Shown here one piece after another: positions 32,101 to 44,110 of a DNA stretch of 64,000 nt. The stretch comes from Parelaphostrongylus tenuis (Eukaryota; Nematoda; Chromadorea; Rhabditida; Metastrongylidae): the NCBI GenBank assembly GCA_019055375.1, contig JAHQIW010000934.1, positions 1 through 64,000 on the forward strand, written 5' to 3'. The notes below the pieces were generated by a model. It was not told the origin of the DNA and ran no database searches. It saw nothing but the letters and a program-made list of their open reading frames with translations. Position numbers and translations under genes: made by a program. Within the stretch, counting starts at the first letter, position 1; each line of letters begins with the position of its first letter.

Positions 32101-34565
32101 CTGCCTCTATCATCCTCTGTCCTTTTTTCTCTCTCTTTCTTTTTGGCACTAAGTTTCTGTCATCCGTGTGGGTGCTCTGTGATTCAGTCGCGTATGCAGC
32201 ATTGAAAGCTACCGAATTCAAATATTCTCCAATTCTCTCATATTGTGAATGTTTTCGCTATTTCAATAGTCCGCTTCCAGTTTCTCTGCACTATGAGCTT
32301 TAGTATTCCACATTTTCAAGCTCCCGTATTGATTGATAAATGAGCTAAATTGAATCAACCGGGAAAATTTGAAATTTGGAACACGACTTTGCGAATGTTG
32401 CCCTCACTAGGAGGGACACTTGTCGAAATTTTGTTCTCATGTTTTTATTTGAAATCTTTTTTTCTTGCTCTCTTAAAATATTATGTTGGCCTGTTTCTTA
32501 GTTCTTAGAGGCTTTTATCCTTACCAATCATTATTCGTTGTATGATAGTCACCACTACTCTGTTTGAAGAATTTGATTCGTTGTCCAGTTACTGGATGGT
32601 CGAGTTGTGTTGTTCCTGAAGTGACGCACTGAGACAAGGAACCATTGTTGCAACACTCCACCGTCGACTCCACGACCATTACAACCATTACATGCTCCTT
32701 CATTGACAATATTCAATTCTTTTTTTTTATTTTTGTGAAGAGAGAAGAGGGTATAATGGGGATCAGCGCATGAGACAGTCATATTTTACTCCTCACCTGT
32801 CATAGATAGTTCATCCTAAGAACAACTCTGTAATATTTTTTCTGTGTTAATAGTCGAAATAGCTGCTCGATAATACAGCGTAAACAGAGGTAGATTATTT
32901 TCTAGTAGGAAACGTAACCGATAAAGGAGTTCATTACTCGGCACGCATCAAGTATAATGTGGAGTACGTCGATTTTTTTTCAAGTGTGTTTGCGTTGTCG
33001 GCATAGTACATTTTTAGTTCACAAAGGGTGGCGTGTGTGTGTGTGAAAGGGTAGCACGAGTGACATGCACTTCAGAACATCCGGGGAATTTTTCTATCAA
33101 ATTAGTAGTTCCCAGAAAATTGTACAGCAATGAAAACGTTCGTCCTGTATACTCGTTACAGTTTTCTCGACTGTCATATTAAGATGGTCGTTGTTTGATG
33201 CACAGTTAGGGTGGTTTTGTTGACGGATTCATGGTCTCTCCGATCCTCACTATCACCAAAATTACGTGATTTGTTACCGTATAGGAAGGTAATTCATTAA
33301 CTTCTTGCAATATTTGATATCCGCGACTTTTGGAACGTTTTTGTGAATCGTAGTGTGCCATTTTTCATGCACTTTTTGCTCCACATAGTCGAGTTATTCG
33401 TAACTACTGTAATGTCGAGTAAACTGTTGCATAGGCTAGTGAAAACCTAGTAATTGCAGTAATTTAAAGTTTTTTTTTGGTTAAAAACTGTTTTCATGAG
33501 CTGAATGCCTCTGTTAAAAACCTGATTGTTCACTACTTTCACCTCACGTGAGCATAGACAAATGATGAAAGAATGTGATTCAATCAGTTTTTGTTTCGTC
33601 ATTTGATGTTTGATCCTTTGGCGACCAACCATTCACGCCGTGGCTGGTCATTGTGTTGAAATTTTTATCTGTTTAAATCAGTATTCTGTAAGTACGCACC
33701 AAAGTTGCTTCTTAAGGTCTTCGCTTTGTTGTTTAGTTTGGAAAAAGGGCAAAGTGTTTGAAAAGGGTTGATTAGGCTAAAAATGTTTTAAGGGCCATAA
33801 TCACTAGTACGTGCTTATCGAAATCTGCACCCATCAGCGTCAAAAGGTTGAATTTTTTTTTTCAAAATTCATTTCCTCCACTGTACCTCTTTGCTAAAGT
33901 CTGTTTGAGTTCAAATGAAGTGAAAAAACCGTCACGACAATTATCATCGATGACACGACATCGAATGTCACGACCATTATAATCGACCGTATTGCCTCGT
34001 TGACATTTCCTCGATGATTTTACTGATTTTTAAGTTGTTTTCAGAAATGACTTCTTTTTGACCCGGGTTTCGGTTTTGTTTTCAAAAATGCACTTTTAGT
34101 AAACGGCTAGAACAAGTTGATTCTATGACAGCAGAGTATTTTGAGCACTATAAGTGCACCAACGGCGTCAATGAAGGTGAGCCAATATAATGCCGACTCA
34201 ACCGTTTCGGTGCATAAGTGATTTTTTAGCACAAATCATGCGAGAGTTCTAACATTTGTTGATATTTAGTTGAAATTTTGTAACACATCCAGGGTCATTA
34301 CTTTAGTTCTGGGTGACGAATATAGCTCCTTTCACGAGATGCAAAAGAGCTAATCCCTGACAAGTAATACTCTGTACTTCAAGCTCTTACTATTAGCTGC
34401 CATATTACTAGATAGGCACTCAGAAGGCCCAACATTATCAGTAGCGCACGAAGTACATTTGCGTTGGCAACATGCAATAACATCACAAAGCTGATCTTGT
34501 GATTGCATTTTCTATAGACATTGTTCGAGACTATTTTCAATATTTTCAATCACTACTGCTTAATA
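29105..34565. other. Intergenic, one SINE fragment only
   Basis: Apart from the SINE piece at 30.3 kb, I see no repeat shared within the window and no exon with convincing splice sites. A short GT run occurs at 33,033-33,042. Minus frame 32,033-32,221 is polar and lysine-rich but has no support. Confidence 0.4.
30295..30375 (-). repeat. tRNA-like SINE fragment, group D, minus strand
   Basis: The reverse strand reads ACTGGTATGGATTAAACGCG, then GGGTTCGATTCCTGCCTG, then GTGTTTTTGCTCACCAC. It matches the head end of copies at 5.5 and 9.1 kb (TGGTATGGATGAAACACGAG, GTTCGACTCCCATCC, TTTTTGTTCACCAC). Confidence 0.65.
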
Positions 34566-34570
34566 TCGAA

Positions 34571-34882
34571 AGGTCGAACACGCCAGAATATCGGAAATAA
34601 GGTGAACCGGACAAGTGATGCGCTTTAACGACAACCGATTGACGAGAGCCATTACCGACTGGATTCCTCGGGACGTCAAGCGCTCTAAAGGAAGACCACT
34701 GACCTGTTGGTGCGATTTCTTCAGAAAAGCGATAGAAAAAAAGATATGATGCTCAGCGAATCCCTAGAGCGAGGAGGACCCACTGAGCTACTCTTGCACG
34801 CGATAGGGAAAAATGGAAAAGTTGCTGTTACCCGCCCGAGTCACTCTACGATCAGGTGGACGACAGGTGATACAGGTGATAC
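34571..34882 (+). mobile_element. RTE-like retrotransposon 3' end, second copy
   Basis: 5'-truncated copy of the 16.4-16.9 kb element on the opposite strand: RISEIR, a TGA in place of tryptophan, TGQVMRFNDNRLTRAITDW, IPRDVKRSKGRPLTCW, then CDFFRKAIEKK, a frameshift and RYDAQRIPRARRTH. It ends in GGTGATACAGGTGATAC, the same 3' terminus as the first copy. It is dead. Confidence 0.8.
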
Positions 34883-34884
34883 TG

Positions 34885-37540
34885 CTCCATCTGTAATACG
34901 ATTTCCATACAGTAGAACTATGGTCGTATATCATGATGACATATTTCGTGTTAAAATTACACACTGATTACTAACCAGATTTCTTCATACAACGCTGTAA
35001 AACAGCAACAGATGACTGCTGATGGCAACCGACATGACTCAAAAAACCGGCTGAGATAAAGACAAAGCAGGAGCTTTGATTTTTGGCGCACTGTGCTTTT
35101 CTCATACCGTTAAAAATGAATCATGCACTTAGTAAAAGTTAAAACTGTGTAACAGCGCTACAATTTGAAGCACTTCAACACTATTTCTACTTGTTCCCCT
35201 CGTGAGATATCGTACTTATCACTCAAAATAATTTTTATGATTGAAAGAGCATTCTACATCTCATTCGTTGATAATTTCGCAAAGCGTATCTTTCTTCTAA
35301 GCACTTCTTAATGTGTCGTTGCGTAAGTTACGCTGCGAAAAACACTGCCGAAATGCGAACCCCGGAAGTGAGCTGGTTCTCTTTTAAGAGATTGTCGCAT
35401 TGCTTTCAATGCTTGTGCATCGCAAATAATTTTGAAATTTCATTTTCGAAGCAGAATACTTTTCAGAGGTTTTTTTTTGATTGGATAAAGTGTGTTCGAC
35501 TTTTTAGTTTTTGATCAACAAGGTATAAGTTTGATCATTATATCGCAATGAATTACACTTTTCTGTAACTATAGACATCCTCAATTGTTGTTCCTTCATA
35601 GTAGGAGCACACGAACAAATGTAGTTCAAAACGATGTACGAGAGTGTGCTTTAGACTTTTCGGGACGGCGGGTACCCGTTCTAGTCAAGGTTGTTCGAAG
35701 GCCCTTTTCGTTGAACAGAAATTATGATTTGTACTCAAAGTAGTTAACCCGTCGCTCAAACTTCGTATGGGATCAATGGTATTCAGGAGTAAAATTCTCG
35801 GAGGTACTAGAAAAGACTACATATCAAAGAAATTCCTATGTCTATATCAGAAACACGTATCTTCTTAAAAAGGAACTCATTCCCAGTTGTTATTAAGCAT
35901 TATTTATCCACTTCTTTGCAGTCATTCGATAGCCTGGGAAACGCTTATTCAGAAATGCTAGATGCTAAACTTGTTCTATAAAAAAACTTTTATAGTGTGC
36001 TATGCTAAGAAAAGAACATAATGCTTTTGCTTTCAGTATAACTAGCTCGTTGTTTGGACTTCGCAGCGTGTTTTCTTGGTAGCTGTACGGTAATATTGTG
36101 AGATGCACAATCAAGTAACTCGAAACTTCCTCAGCCGACCTTTTCCGAAGACGCACTGCTGAAAACAATGCCAAGACTACACAAAAATAGAGAAAAATAT
36201 GCAGTACTAAGCATTTTTACAAAAAACGCCCATGTTTTCTTCACTGAATTCTTATAGAAGCAAAATTGATCAAATCCTCTTTGTATTCTTGAATGATAAA
36301 TAATGCGTAGAAATCAACTAAGTCCAGATATCCAAACGGTGAAGCTGAATAACGATACTCATGGAAAGCAACTGGAAAGACCAGGTTCTGTGGTTTACTG
36401 GTGACCAGTCACAATCACTTGCGCGTGGTCACATTGAAGATATTTTGAAAAGTTGAAACTTGAGGGAGTACCGCCTTGAGCGCAACCAACTAAAAAACCA
36501 AGTAGGACATGGAGAATCAGTGGGTATGATGTACAAGTGAATATATAGGAAACGAGTATCCATAAAACGTTAGAAGAGAGTCTGTTCTATGATTCTATAT
36601 ATTAAATTTATGAATCATTGAGGATTCTTGGTGAGCGAGCATCGCATGCAGTGTTCAGTACTATTTTTTACTAACTATTTATTCTTTTGTGGATTCAAGT
36701 CCTGGATTTTGGACACTGTATGAAATGAAAGAATATCAATACCTAAACAATCACTGCGTTTTATCTTTTGTACACTTCATTACAACTGATTGAGTGCCAA
36801 AAGCACTGTGAATGTATAACAAACTAGCGTTTTTCTTTACGCATATGAGCTATATATGCTCAAAAGCATAAGAGCTGGCAGAGAAAATCATGACATATCA
36901 AAGTAAAGCGAACAAGCGAGAATCTTCTTCCTAATTAAATAACGAAAATCGCGCGTCGCTTTGCGATCCGCGTTGCACACAGCGATTTCCATTGCCGTCG
37001 CGAACGGGTTACCATTTGTAGCTGCGGTACTTGCGTCAAGAGCTTTGGAAATCGCCATTGTTTTTTATTTTTTGATAATCACGTTCTAAGGCATATCTGT
37101 AATCCAAATTAATAACGCATCGGACGCAAATAGAATTCTCCATGAACATCTAAGGTGATCACTGAACTACGTAAACCTGACTTTCATGACACAGCGAAAA
37201 TCCTTAGCTTTTGGCAAAAACTTGAGAATGGTCGTATCTCATCTGACAAAAATTTTCGCGAAGTGTGATGAGAATTTTGACCTGTGTTATTATATTTCGC
37301 CTCCTTCTAACAGTCAGATTATTATGGTTCCTCTCCCTACCATCAAATTCTGAGGTAAGGTAGTCGTTAAGAAAGTAGGTTGTGTGATAACGAGGCAAAA
37401 ATAGCAGTTAACAGTAACTTTTTGAGCGAAATAAGCTTTGAAATTCAATTATACACTCCGAAACATGCATCCATATGCATATCGAAATCAATGTATATGG
37501 TCATGGAAGTTTAACATCAAAAATTATTGAGGAACCCAAT
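34885..37540. other. Intergenic, nothing confirmed
   Basis: A + frame at 35,311-35,514 with a few cysteines was considered for a THAP finger but lacks the pattern. AATAACGAAAATCGCG repeat debris occurs at about 36,943. Confidence 0.4.
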
Positions 37541-37710
37541 AATGTAGAGGGTGTGCAAAACAATTGCATCAGTCGGGATGATTGACTCAAAAGCGTGAGA
37601 TCTAGGTTCGAATCCCGGCTGACAAAAATGTTTTTGCGCACCACTCTACATTATTGTTTCTTTGCAATATCATACCACCGCAATACGCGGTCAAATAAAA
37701 TGAATCTGTT
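37541..37710. repeat. Foldback repeat with tRNA-like B box
   Basis: Inverted ends AATGTAGAGGGTGTGC and GCGCACCACTCTACATT bracket GCATCAGTCGGGAT...GGTTCGAATCCCGGC, which also pair with each other. The flank ACCGCAATACGCGGTCAAAT is shared with 52.4 kb (ACCGCAATCGGCGGTCAAAT). It belongs to the family at 52.3 and 53.2 kb. Confidence 0.7.
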
Positions 37711-40700
37711 TTATTCAGGGACGGTTTGGTGCTATTAGTAGCGTCCCGCTATCAAAAGCAAACACTGCAGGCGAAAAAGCTGCACTCACCTTTCGTTTCC
37801 AAACAGCTTCATTTCACCAAAAAAAAAATCCTCACTTAACTCCTTTGTGATTTCCCAATTATAAAAAATCCTACTGGTTTCTTTTACTGTTCTTTTCGTC
37901 TCAAATCTGGTTGGAAATTATTATCTCTATGTTGTTCAAATTTTGTATCATGTTCACATATTAATTAGTTTGAAGTTATCAGCTATGTATGGAGTACTGC
38001 ATAATATTTTTAGACATTCAGTAATGTGTACAACAATTAAATAAGATCGACTTATTACAACACCTACAAAATACTATGCAAAAACAAGCAAGTGCTATGA
38101 TCACTTATGTTCCGTTAACACATTCTTGACTGTGCGTCTTCTTTCAATTAAAACGCGATATCTACATGCACCCGTTTCAGTATGTTTTCCGTGGAACCTC
38201 AGAAAAAGACACAGTGGACTGGTTTCTTGAGACTGTTGCTTTATTTTCCGATTTTCGGTTAAGAAAGAAAAAAATTCCAGGACAGAAAAAACGGCTTTTG
38301 AAGGGTGTCTTTGAAGGGAATTTTCAGTTGTGCATGAACACTATAGCACCATACCTTCTGAAACGTGTAAAAACGTTGAATGACGCTGAATGGTCTTAGT
38401 ATAGTTCGCATTTGGTCCTGCTTGGTGTCGTTGTTTTTAGCAGTCTATCTTCGATAAATACTCGCAGCAAATGACAAATTTATCGTCCAAAACCTTAATC
38501 AAGTATCTTCAGCAATGTCTTCGCTCTGCTGTGCACTTGACAATCCGCAAAGTCTGGTCACAAACGGTTGTTTTTCACCGATCACAGCTAGACGTGATTG
38601 GCTTTCTGGTCTGCTTGATTTTCAAGAGCTTGTAAAGCTCTAAAAGCTCACTGGACTACCAACTTCAATCACTGTTTGCCGACGGTACTCTTAATTCTAG
38701 TGTCCTGTTTACTACACTGAAAAAGACGCATAGAACAACATCTTTTCTAACACTGGAACTTTATTTATTTCCTCGTCTTGCTTATTTTTCATTCAGGCCT
38801 TGCTGGCCTAAGTTATTTTATGTTGAATGTAGTTAGCCAAAGAGTCGCGTAAAGTGTTGAAATTCATTTTCACTGCATTCGACATTTGTTCGAACGTTGA
38901 TCAATTAAACATCGTTTTGCTCATTCAAGAACTCGCTTATCATGCTACGTTCTTGATCCACATAGGCAAGCTCCGAACAGTCGGTAGTGTTTGCTTTTTG
39001 GTCGTAATAATGCACAAGGAGTCAGTCGGTTTCACAAACCTCTCGTCTTCACTTCGCTGTCGAGTGAAAGAATTATCGTGTAGAGTTACTCTACATCTCA
39101 TGGAAAACTTCACGTAACGAGTGGGAATTTCATGAAATCTCCAGAAATCCATGAGGCTTTTGCTTTGTCATTGAGCAAAAATAGAAAATAAGACATAGTA
39201 GAAGATTTTTAATTTTGTGATGTCTCTTTACGAATGCTTCATTAGCTTGCTTTGTAGAAACTTCACGCCGAACCTTTTTCAAAGCCTTTGCTTGTGTTGC
39301 TACCTTTATCTTATCTTTCGTTCACAGTTTATCTAATTCATCGTATGATTGCCCGAATAAAGTGATGTAGGTGAAAAATCCCATGAATATTGCGCCACAG
39401 TTATGCATATCGGTGATGTCTCACTTATTTCTGAGAACATGCTCTCGTTGTACATTGAACAGCTGGAAATTCCTATAGAGTCTGGTCTTACTTTTTTATC
39501 AAATTCTGTAAGATTTCCCACCAACGATGTAACATCTTAGATTTATGCACTATAAGATATTGTTAGTCCTCTAACACGATATAGAGCTTCCTCTAGTTCT
39601 GGAAGATGTTCCAGCCAATCGATAAAGCATTGATATCTTGATGTTTCAGTTGTGAATATCTAGGTCAGTGTTACATTCAGAGGTCCCCTACAGCTTCAGT
39701 CGCCTTTGACGCCTTTTTTTCTCTAATCTCTTCCTGTAAATCTTCAAAAGCCTACACTTACATTGATAGTGGCTTGCGCCCATGAACCATATCATTCGAC
39801 GGCTTGCTAAAGTGAGCTTCTCTTGATAACAACCAGACCCTCAAGTTTCCTTGCACTAATTCAAAAGCCAAATGAGCAGATCGTATTCACTGTTGAAAAT
39901 GTGGGTCATGATGTATCCCGAATTCTTATCATAAATTTTACGGCTTTGTTTTATTTTTGCAAGGATAGCTGATTTTGAAGAAGGACATAGTCTGTTCTTC
40001 TGCACAAATTTTTGATAGCAAACTTTTGAAATCAACAAATCGGTTGAGCGTTGCTTGTCGACTAACAACGGCGTAGTTAGTTTTATGTTGACAACAATCG
40101 CTAAGTCAGTCTTTGCAATATTTTAATTGATAAATTTTTGGAGATTTGTGGTTTAATAACCATAATCTTGATCAACGTCACGTACGTAACCTTCCGATTT
40201 GTAAGGAAATTTCCTCTCCATGTGAAATTTTCAATAAATGCTCATATGTATCCCCATTTGACTGATATCACCAATGACCTGAAATATAGTATATCTTGCT
40301 GTAACTTTTTCGGGTTCAAATATCCAAAATGTTTCGACAATGTTTTCCGATGACCATTTTGAGATTTTCTCCTATTTTTTTCCTTCTTACATCAAAACTA
40401 AAGTGGCTGTTCGTCATGATCTGCGTATTTGACATTTTACGACATCTCTGTGAGGTGAAGAGAAGCCTTTTTTGTTATGAGTATTTTCTCTGTTTAGCCG
40501 TTTCGAGGTGTTATTGATATTATTTATTGAATATCAGCGAAGCATATAACAATGCAGTTAATAATGCAGCATGAATATTACAACAGTCGTGGTGGCTTGC
40601 GTTTCGGTAAGGTTTGTCATCTTCAGAGTTTGTGGAGATCAAATTGATTCGCAAATTATTAAATCGAATGCTTCCATAACTTCAGCAGAAAACTTAAGAA

Positions 40701-40825
40701 ATAAATTTTTGGGTCGCATAGGAAAAGCTTCATTTCAAAAACACTCACCGCTTAGATGTTTTAGGTCTTTCAGTTAATCGTTGAAGACCAGCCACTTGGA
40801 GTCTGTGCTTAAGTGAGACTGTGCC
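37710..40825. other. Intergenic, nothing confirmed
   Basis: A + frame after a good acceptor (CACCCGTTTCAG, 38,179) reads YVFRGTSEKDTVDWF and on to a possible GTTAAG donor near 38,260. It has no partner exon or family, so it is not called. Confidence 0.35.
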
Positions 40826-40829
40826 TGGC

Positions 40830-41235
40830 TCAGGCCGGGAATATTAGCCTGAGGTATGGTGCGAGATCACGCGTTAATACGAAGCACTCCTCTTTGCGGT
40901 TCATTTTTGGGCCTTTACTATGTATCCAAGAGGCTTCTAAAGTTTTACGTGCGGATGTTTTTGATTCATGTGCAGGGACCGTGAATTTAACGTCAAAATC
41001 TGCTTCTTTATGCTTTATGCTTTTGTTCCATATGCGTGCCTAGTGGGGTTTTTGTGCCGGAGTTACGTATGCCAGCTAGGTGCTCCTCTACACGGATGCA
41101 GAGTGGTCTACCCGTTTCGCCAATATGTTCATCCCCGCATGCCTCGCAAGAGATTAGGTAAATTGTACCCGACCTCATGCAGTCGCCGTCTCTGCCGTTT
41201 GAGCAAACTTTGCAGTCGTTGCTTTGTCCTTTTTG
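40830..41235 (-). mobile_element. Penelope-like retroelement C-terminus with GIY-YIG endonuclease, copy 1
   Basis: Minus strand, near-continuous: NDCKVCSNGRDGDCMRSG, TIYLISCEACGDEHIGETGR, PLCIRVEEHLAG, TPLGTHMEQKHK. After one frameshift it continues EADFDVKFTVPAHE, SARKTLEASWIH, PKMNRKEECFVL, TRDLAPYLRLIFP, stop. The CxxC ahead of IYLI and the IGETGRPL-x-RV-EH core identify the GIY-YIG nuclease of Penelope-like elements; the catalytic R and E are visible, and the second tyrosine is H. The frameshift comes from a tandem GCATAAA duplication. The upstream reverse transcriptase is not recognisable. Confidence 0.82.
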
Positions 41236-41571
41236 TTACTTTTAATGAGCTGTAACCAAGCGTAGCTCATCAGGATATCGCATTCTTACAAGTCGGACAT
41301 GAAGGTAATTCATTGTTCATTTGATGAGCAGACGAGAGGTTGCTAACAATAATATTGGTTCGATATAATACTAACTGACCTTTCGGGGCGGTTTTTGCAT
41401 TCTCGAAAGCCTCGAAATGTCAAATTGGCATGCAATCTACTCAGTGAAACACTTTCGTAACCTCAGCACATGAAACGTGATATATAAATTTAGATTTACG
41501 TGATAAAAACGCTCATACCAATTACTCTTCTTCTCCCCCAAAGTTTACCATGAGTCAAGAAAGTGCGTGGC

Positions 41572-41945
41572 TCAGGTCAGGAAAGATTAGCGTGAGATAT
41601 GGTGTGAGGTCACATGTGATTACGAGGCACTCCTCCTTGTGGTTTTCCTCTGGGTTTTCGGAATTTTTCTAGAAAGTCTTCGAAGAGTTTACTTGCTGAA
41701 GCATTAGGTTTTTGTGGGAGGATAGTAATTTCCACTTCAATATCCTCCTTAATGCCTCTGTCCTATGCTTGCCTAAGTAAGTGTGTGTTTTGCTCGACTT
41801 TATGTTTTCCAATTAGGAGCTACTCTCTACGAACGTAGAGTGGTTTACTTATCCCCAATATACTTGTCTTCGCACTGCTTACAAGAAATTGTGATTCTGT
41901 ATCCAAACTTACTATCGTATTTTCTACCGATAAGGTGAATTAGTT
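41572..41945 (-). mobile_element. Penelope-like GIY-YIG end, copy 2 (decayed)
   Basis: Same order as copy 1 but heavily mutated: YRITISCKQCEDKYIGD, then stops, EVEITILPQKPNASASKLFE, KEECLVITCDLTPYLTLIFP. It is a tandem neighbour of copy 1 in the same orientation and clearly older. Here the YIG tyrosine is retained. Confidence 0.72.
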
Positions 41946-41949
41946 GATT

Positions 41950-43340
41950 TTACGTTTCGCATAGGCAGTCATATCACCAATTATGAACTAGCGGTATCTT
42001 CGAGTGCTCAATGATACTTCAATCAGTGCTACCAATTCCTCAAAATATGACCAAAAAACCAAAAAAATAACTTTCAAGTAATGTGTAGCTGTGCCCATTT
42101 TGCTGAAAGTGAAGGACAGCTAAGGACGCCCTATAATTGCTAAAGTGTCTTTGCTAGAAACGAGTTCCAAACGTGTTTTATACTTTTGAAGTTTTGGCGC
42201 CATAGTTTTGTGATAGTCGTGATGAGGGTAGTATCTCTGTACACATTTATGCAGTTTGAATTCAGTGCCTCAAAAATATGTTTTGAGTCTTCTGGATACA
42301 CCAGCAATCTAGCCTAGTCATGACTTATGGTAGCTTCTTATTTGTCGCCACTTCCTCCCCATCAGGGAGAGGTGTCACGTAGTCTTGCGATTAACAAGTT
42401 AGAATGTACAAATTTTTAATGAAATGATTTGTGATTTCTACCATAGTATTTCTTCGAATGGCTTATACTCGGAAACTCGAGGTGTGCAGTAACTAGGCGA
42501 TGGAGCTGTCTATTTGCTAAATTTATTAGAGGGCGTTCAACCTCTCAGGGCAGTGCAATGCGCTGGTCCCCGTTCAGTATGATGAAACTGATTGATTGTA
42601 CTTTCCTATATTTCTTGGACGATATGCGAACAATTTTGCGACCCCACAGTGAAGAACGGCTTGGTTTCCCAGTTTTCGTTATTGAACCCAGTAATCATAT
42701 GTTTATAAATACATGCATAGTAAGTGCTATAAGCACCGCTGAAGAAGCATTTTGATGTAATCTTGACTGTTTTTATTTGTTATGATTGTGAATACTTGAA
42801 CTCTACTTTGAGATTTTGAAAATATGAGCCAAGTTGATATTTGTTGATTTTGAACATATTACTTCCGCTTCCTCAGCAGCTCGGAAGAAAATGGTCTGCA
42901 GTTCAGATTTGTGCTCTTTGTTTGAGAAAGCAGTTTTCTCGTGAGGCTTGAAACGGTGCAACGTTGACTTGCTATTCATGTCCAACATGGAGAGAACATT
43001 CGCTCTTCAATGCTCACAGGCTTGATGCTTTACAAGTTCATCAAGACCAAAGGCAAAAGAGGAAATAAGGACTGTCATTGGTTTTATGCTGTATCTCTGA
43101 TAGTCATCAAGCAGTAACATCTGATCCGCAGATGACGTGGACCTTTGTTAGAAACCTTATGAAAGAAATCCTAAAATGCACCGAGTGTTCCAAGGGCCCT
43201 CGAAACTATTTTAAGCAAAGAACGTCAAGTTACATTAATGGTAATGGATTTTTGATACAGTTCCGATATACGGAAGAATTTTCGAAGAAGTGTTTTTCGC
43301 TGGACAAAGAGTTTTTCTTAAATTTTTGATATCCATTTGA
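41950..43340. other. Intergenic, nothing confirmed
   Basis: The + frame at 43,078-43,329 (83 codons, CTECSKGP motif) has no splice support or family. Confidence 0.35.
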
Positions 43341-43344
43341 AAGC

Positions 43345-44110
43345 TCAAATAATTGTGACTCCAAAAATGTACTTTTTTTTGGGAACCACCTTTTTATAGC
43401 GCTCTAGCAATCAGAATAGAAATATATTTCGCACCCTCCGCACGATTTCATTCTTATCACGCGTATAATTTGCTGTGAGCACGAAAAGCATATGAGCATG
43501 AGAAAGAAATCTTCAAGTTTCAAAGTCACACGTTTTATCTAAAGTTTTTGCCGTGCAGAGAAAAATTCTGAACTAAATGATAAAAGTCATACTTTACATA
43601 TGCACTGCACTAACGCGATCGATATCGATCCATGACCACGCATACACGCATCCGGCAAGCAGATGCGAGGCATATGCGACTCAAACTAATTTTCCAACCA
43701 CCTGTAGTGAGACGATTTTTCAAAGAAAGTGAGCACATCATTGGATTCGCCAAAGTTACGCTATCGAATGATCACGGATAGGTTGTCGAATAAGCTCTGT
43801 CGTATGAAACATACATGCGTGTGAAACACAATCCCATTTTTTTCACTACAACTCTTTAAGGGGGCCTTCCATGAAATTAAGCAAACTTCTGAAATCGTCG
43901 AGATTTACGCTAATCAATGATTAGTGATTGTTTGGGCGAAGTGCTTTATCCAGCGAATTACAAGCGCGACAGCGCGCGTTGCTTTTGGAACGAAATTTTG
44001 TTTCCATTGCGACAGCGTTCTAAGGAGGTCTTTTTGAAAACCAAGTATATTTTTGGCTTCACATTGACTCCAGCTTTCGAATAGATCCTAACAGTTCGAG
44101 AAGGTATCTA
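43345..44110. repeat. Diverged copies of the intron-3 inverted-repeat family
   Basis: Blocks such as TTTTTATAGCGCTCTAGCAA, ATCACGCGTATAATTTGCTG and CAGCTTTCGAATAGATC resemble parts of 52,430-53,130 (TTACAGCGCTGTAGCAGTAT, TTATACGCGTGATAAAATTG, CAGCTTTCGAATGATTAC). The element type is unknown and it is non-coding. Confidence 0.4.

Noticed and set aside
35311..35514. Cysteine-containing frame considered as a THAP zinc finger
   Set aside because: The C-x2-4-C...C-x2-H spacing and the conserved P/W residues of THAP are absent.
37600..37625. Possible true tRNA gene (GGTTCGAATCCC)
   Set aside because: The surrounding sequence cannot form a tRNA cloverleaf of normal spacing, and the same block occurs in foldback repeats elsewhere; it is a tRNA-like repeat.
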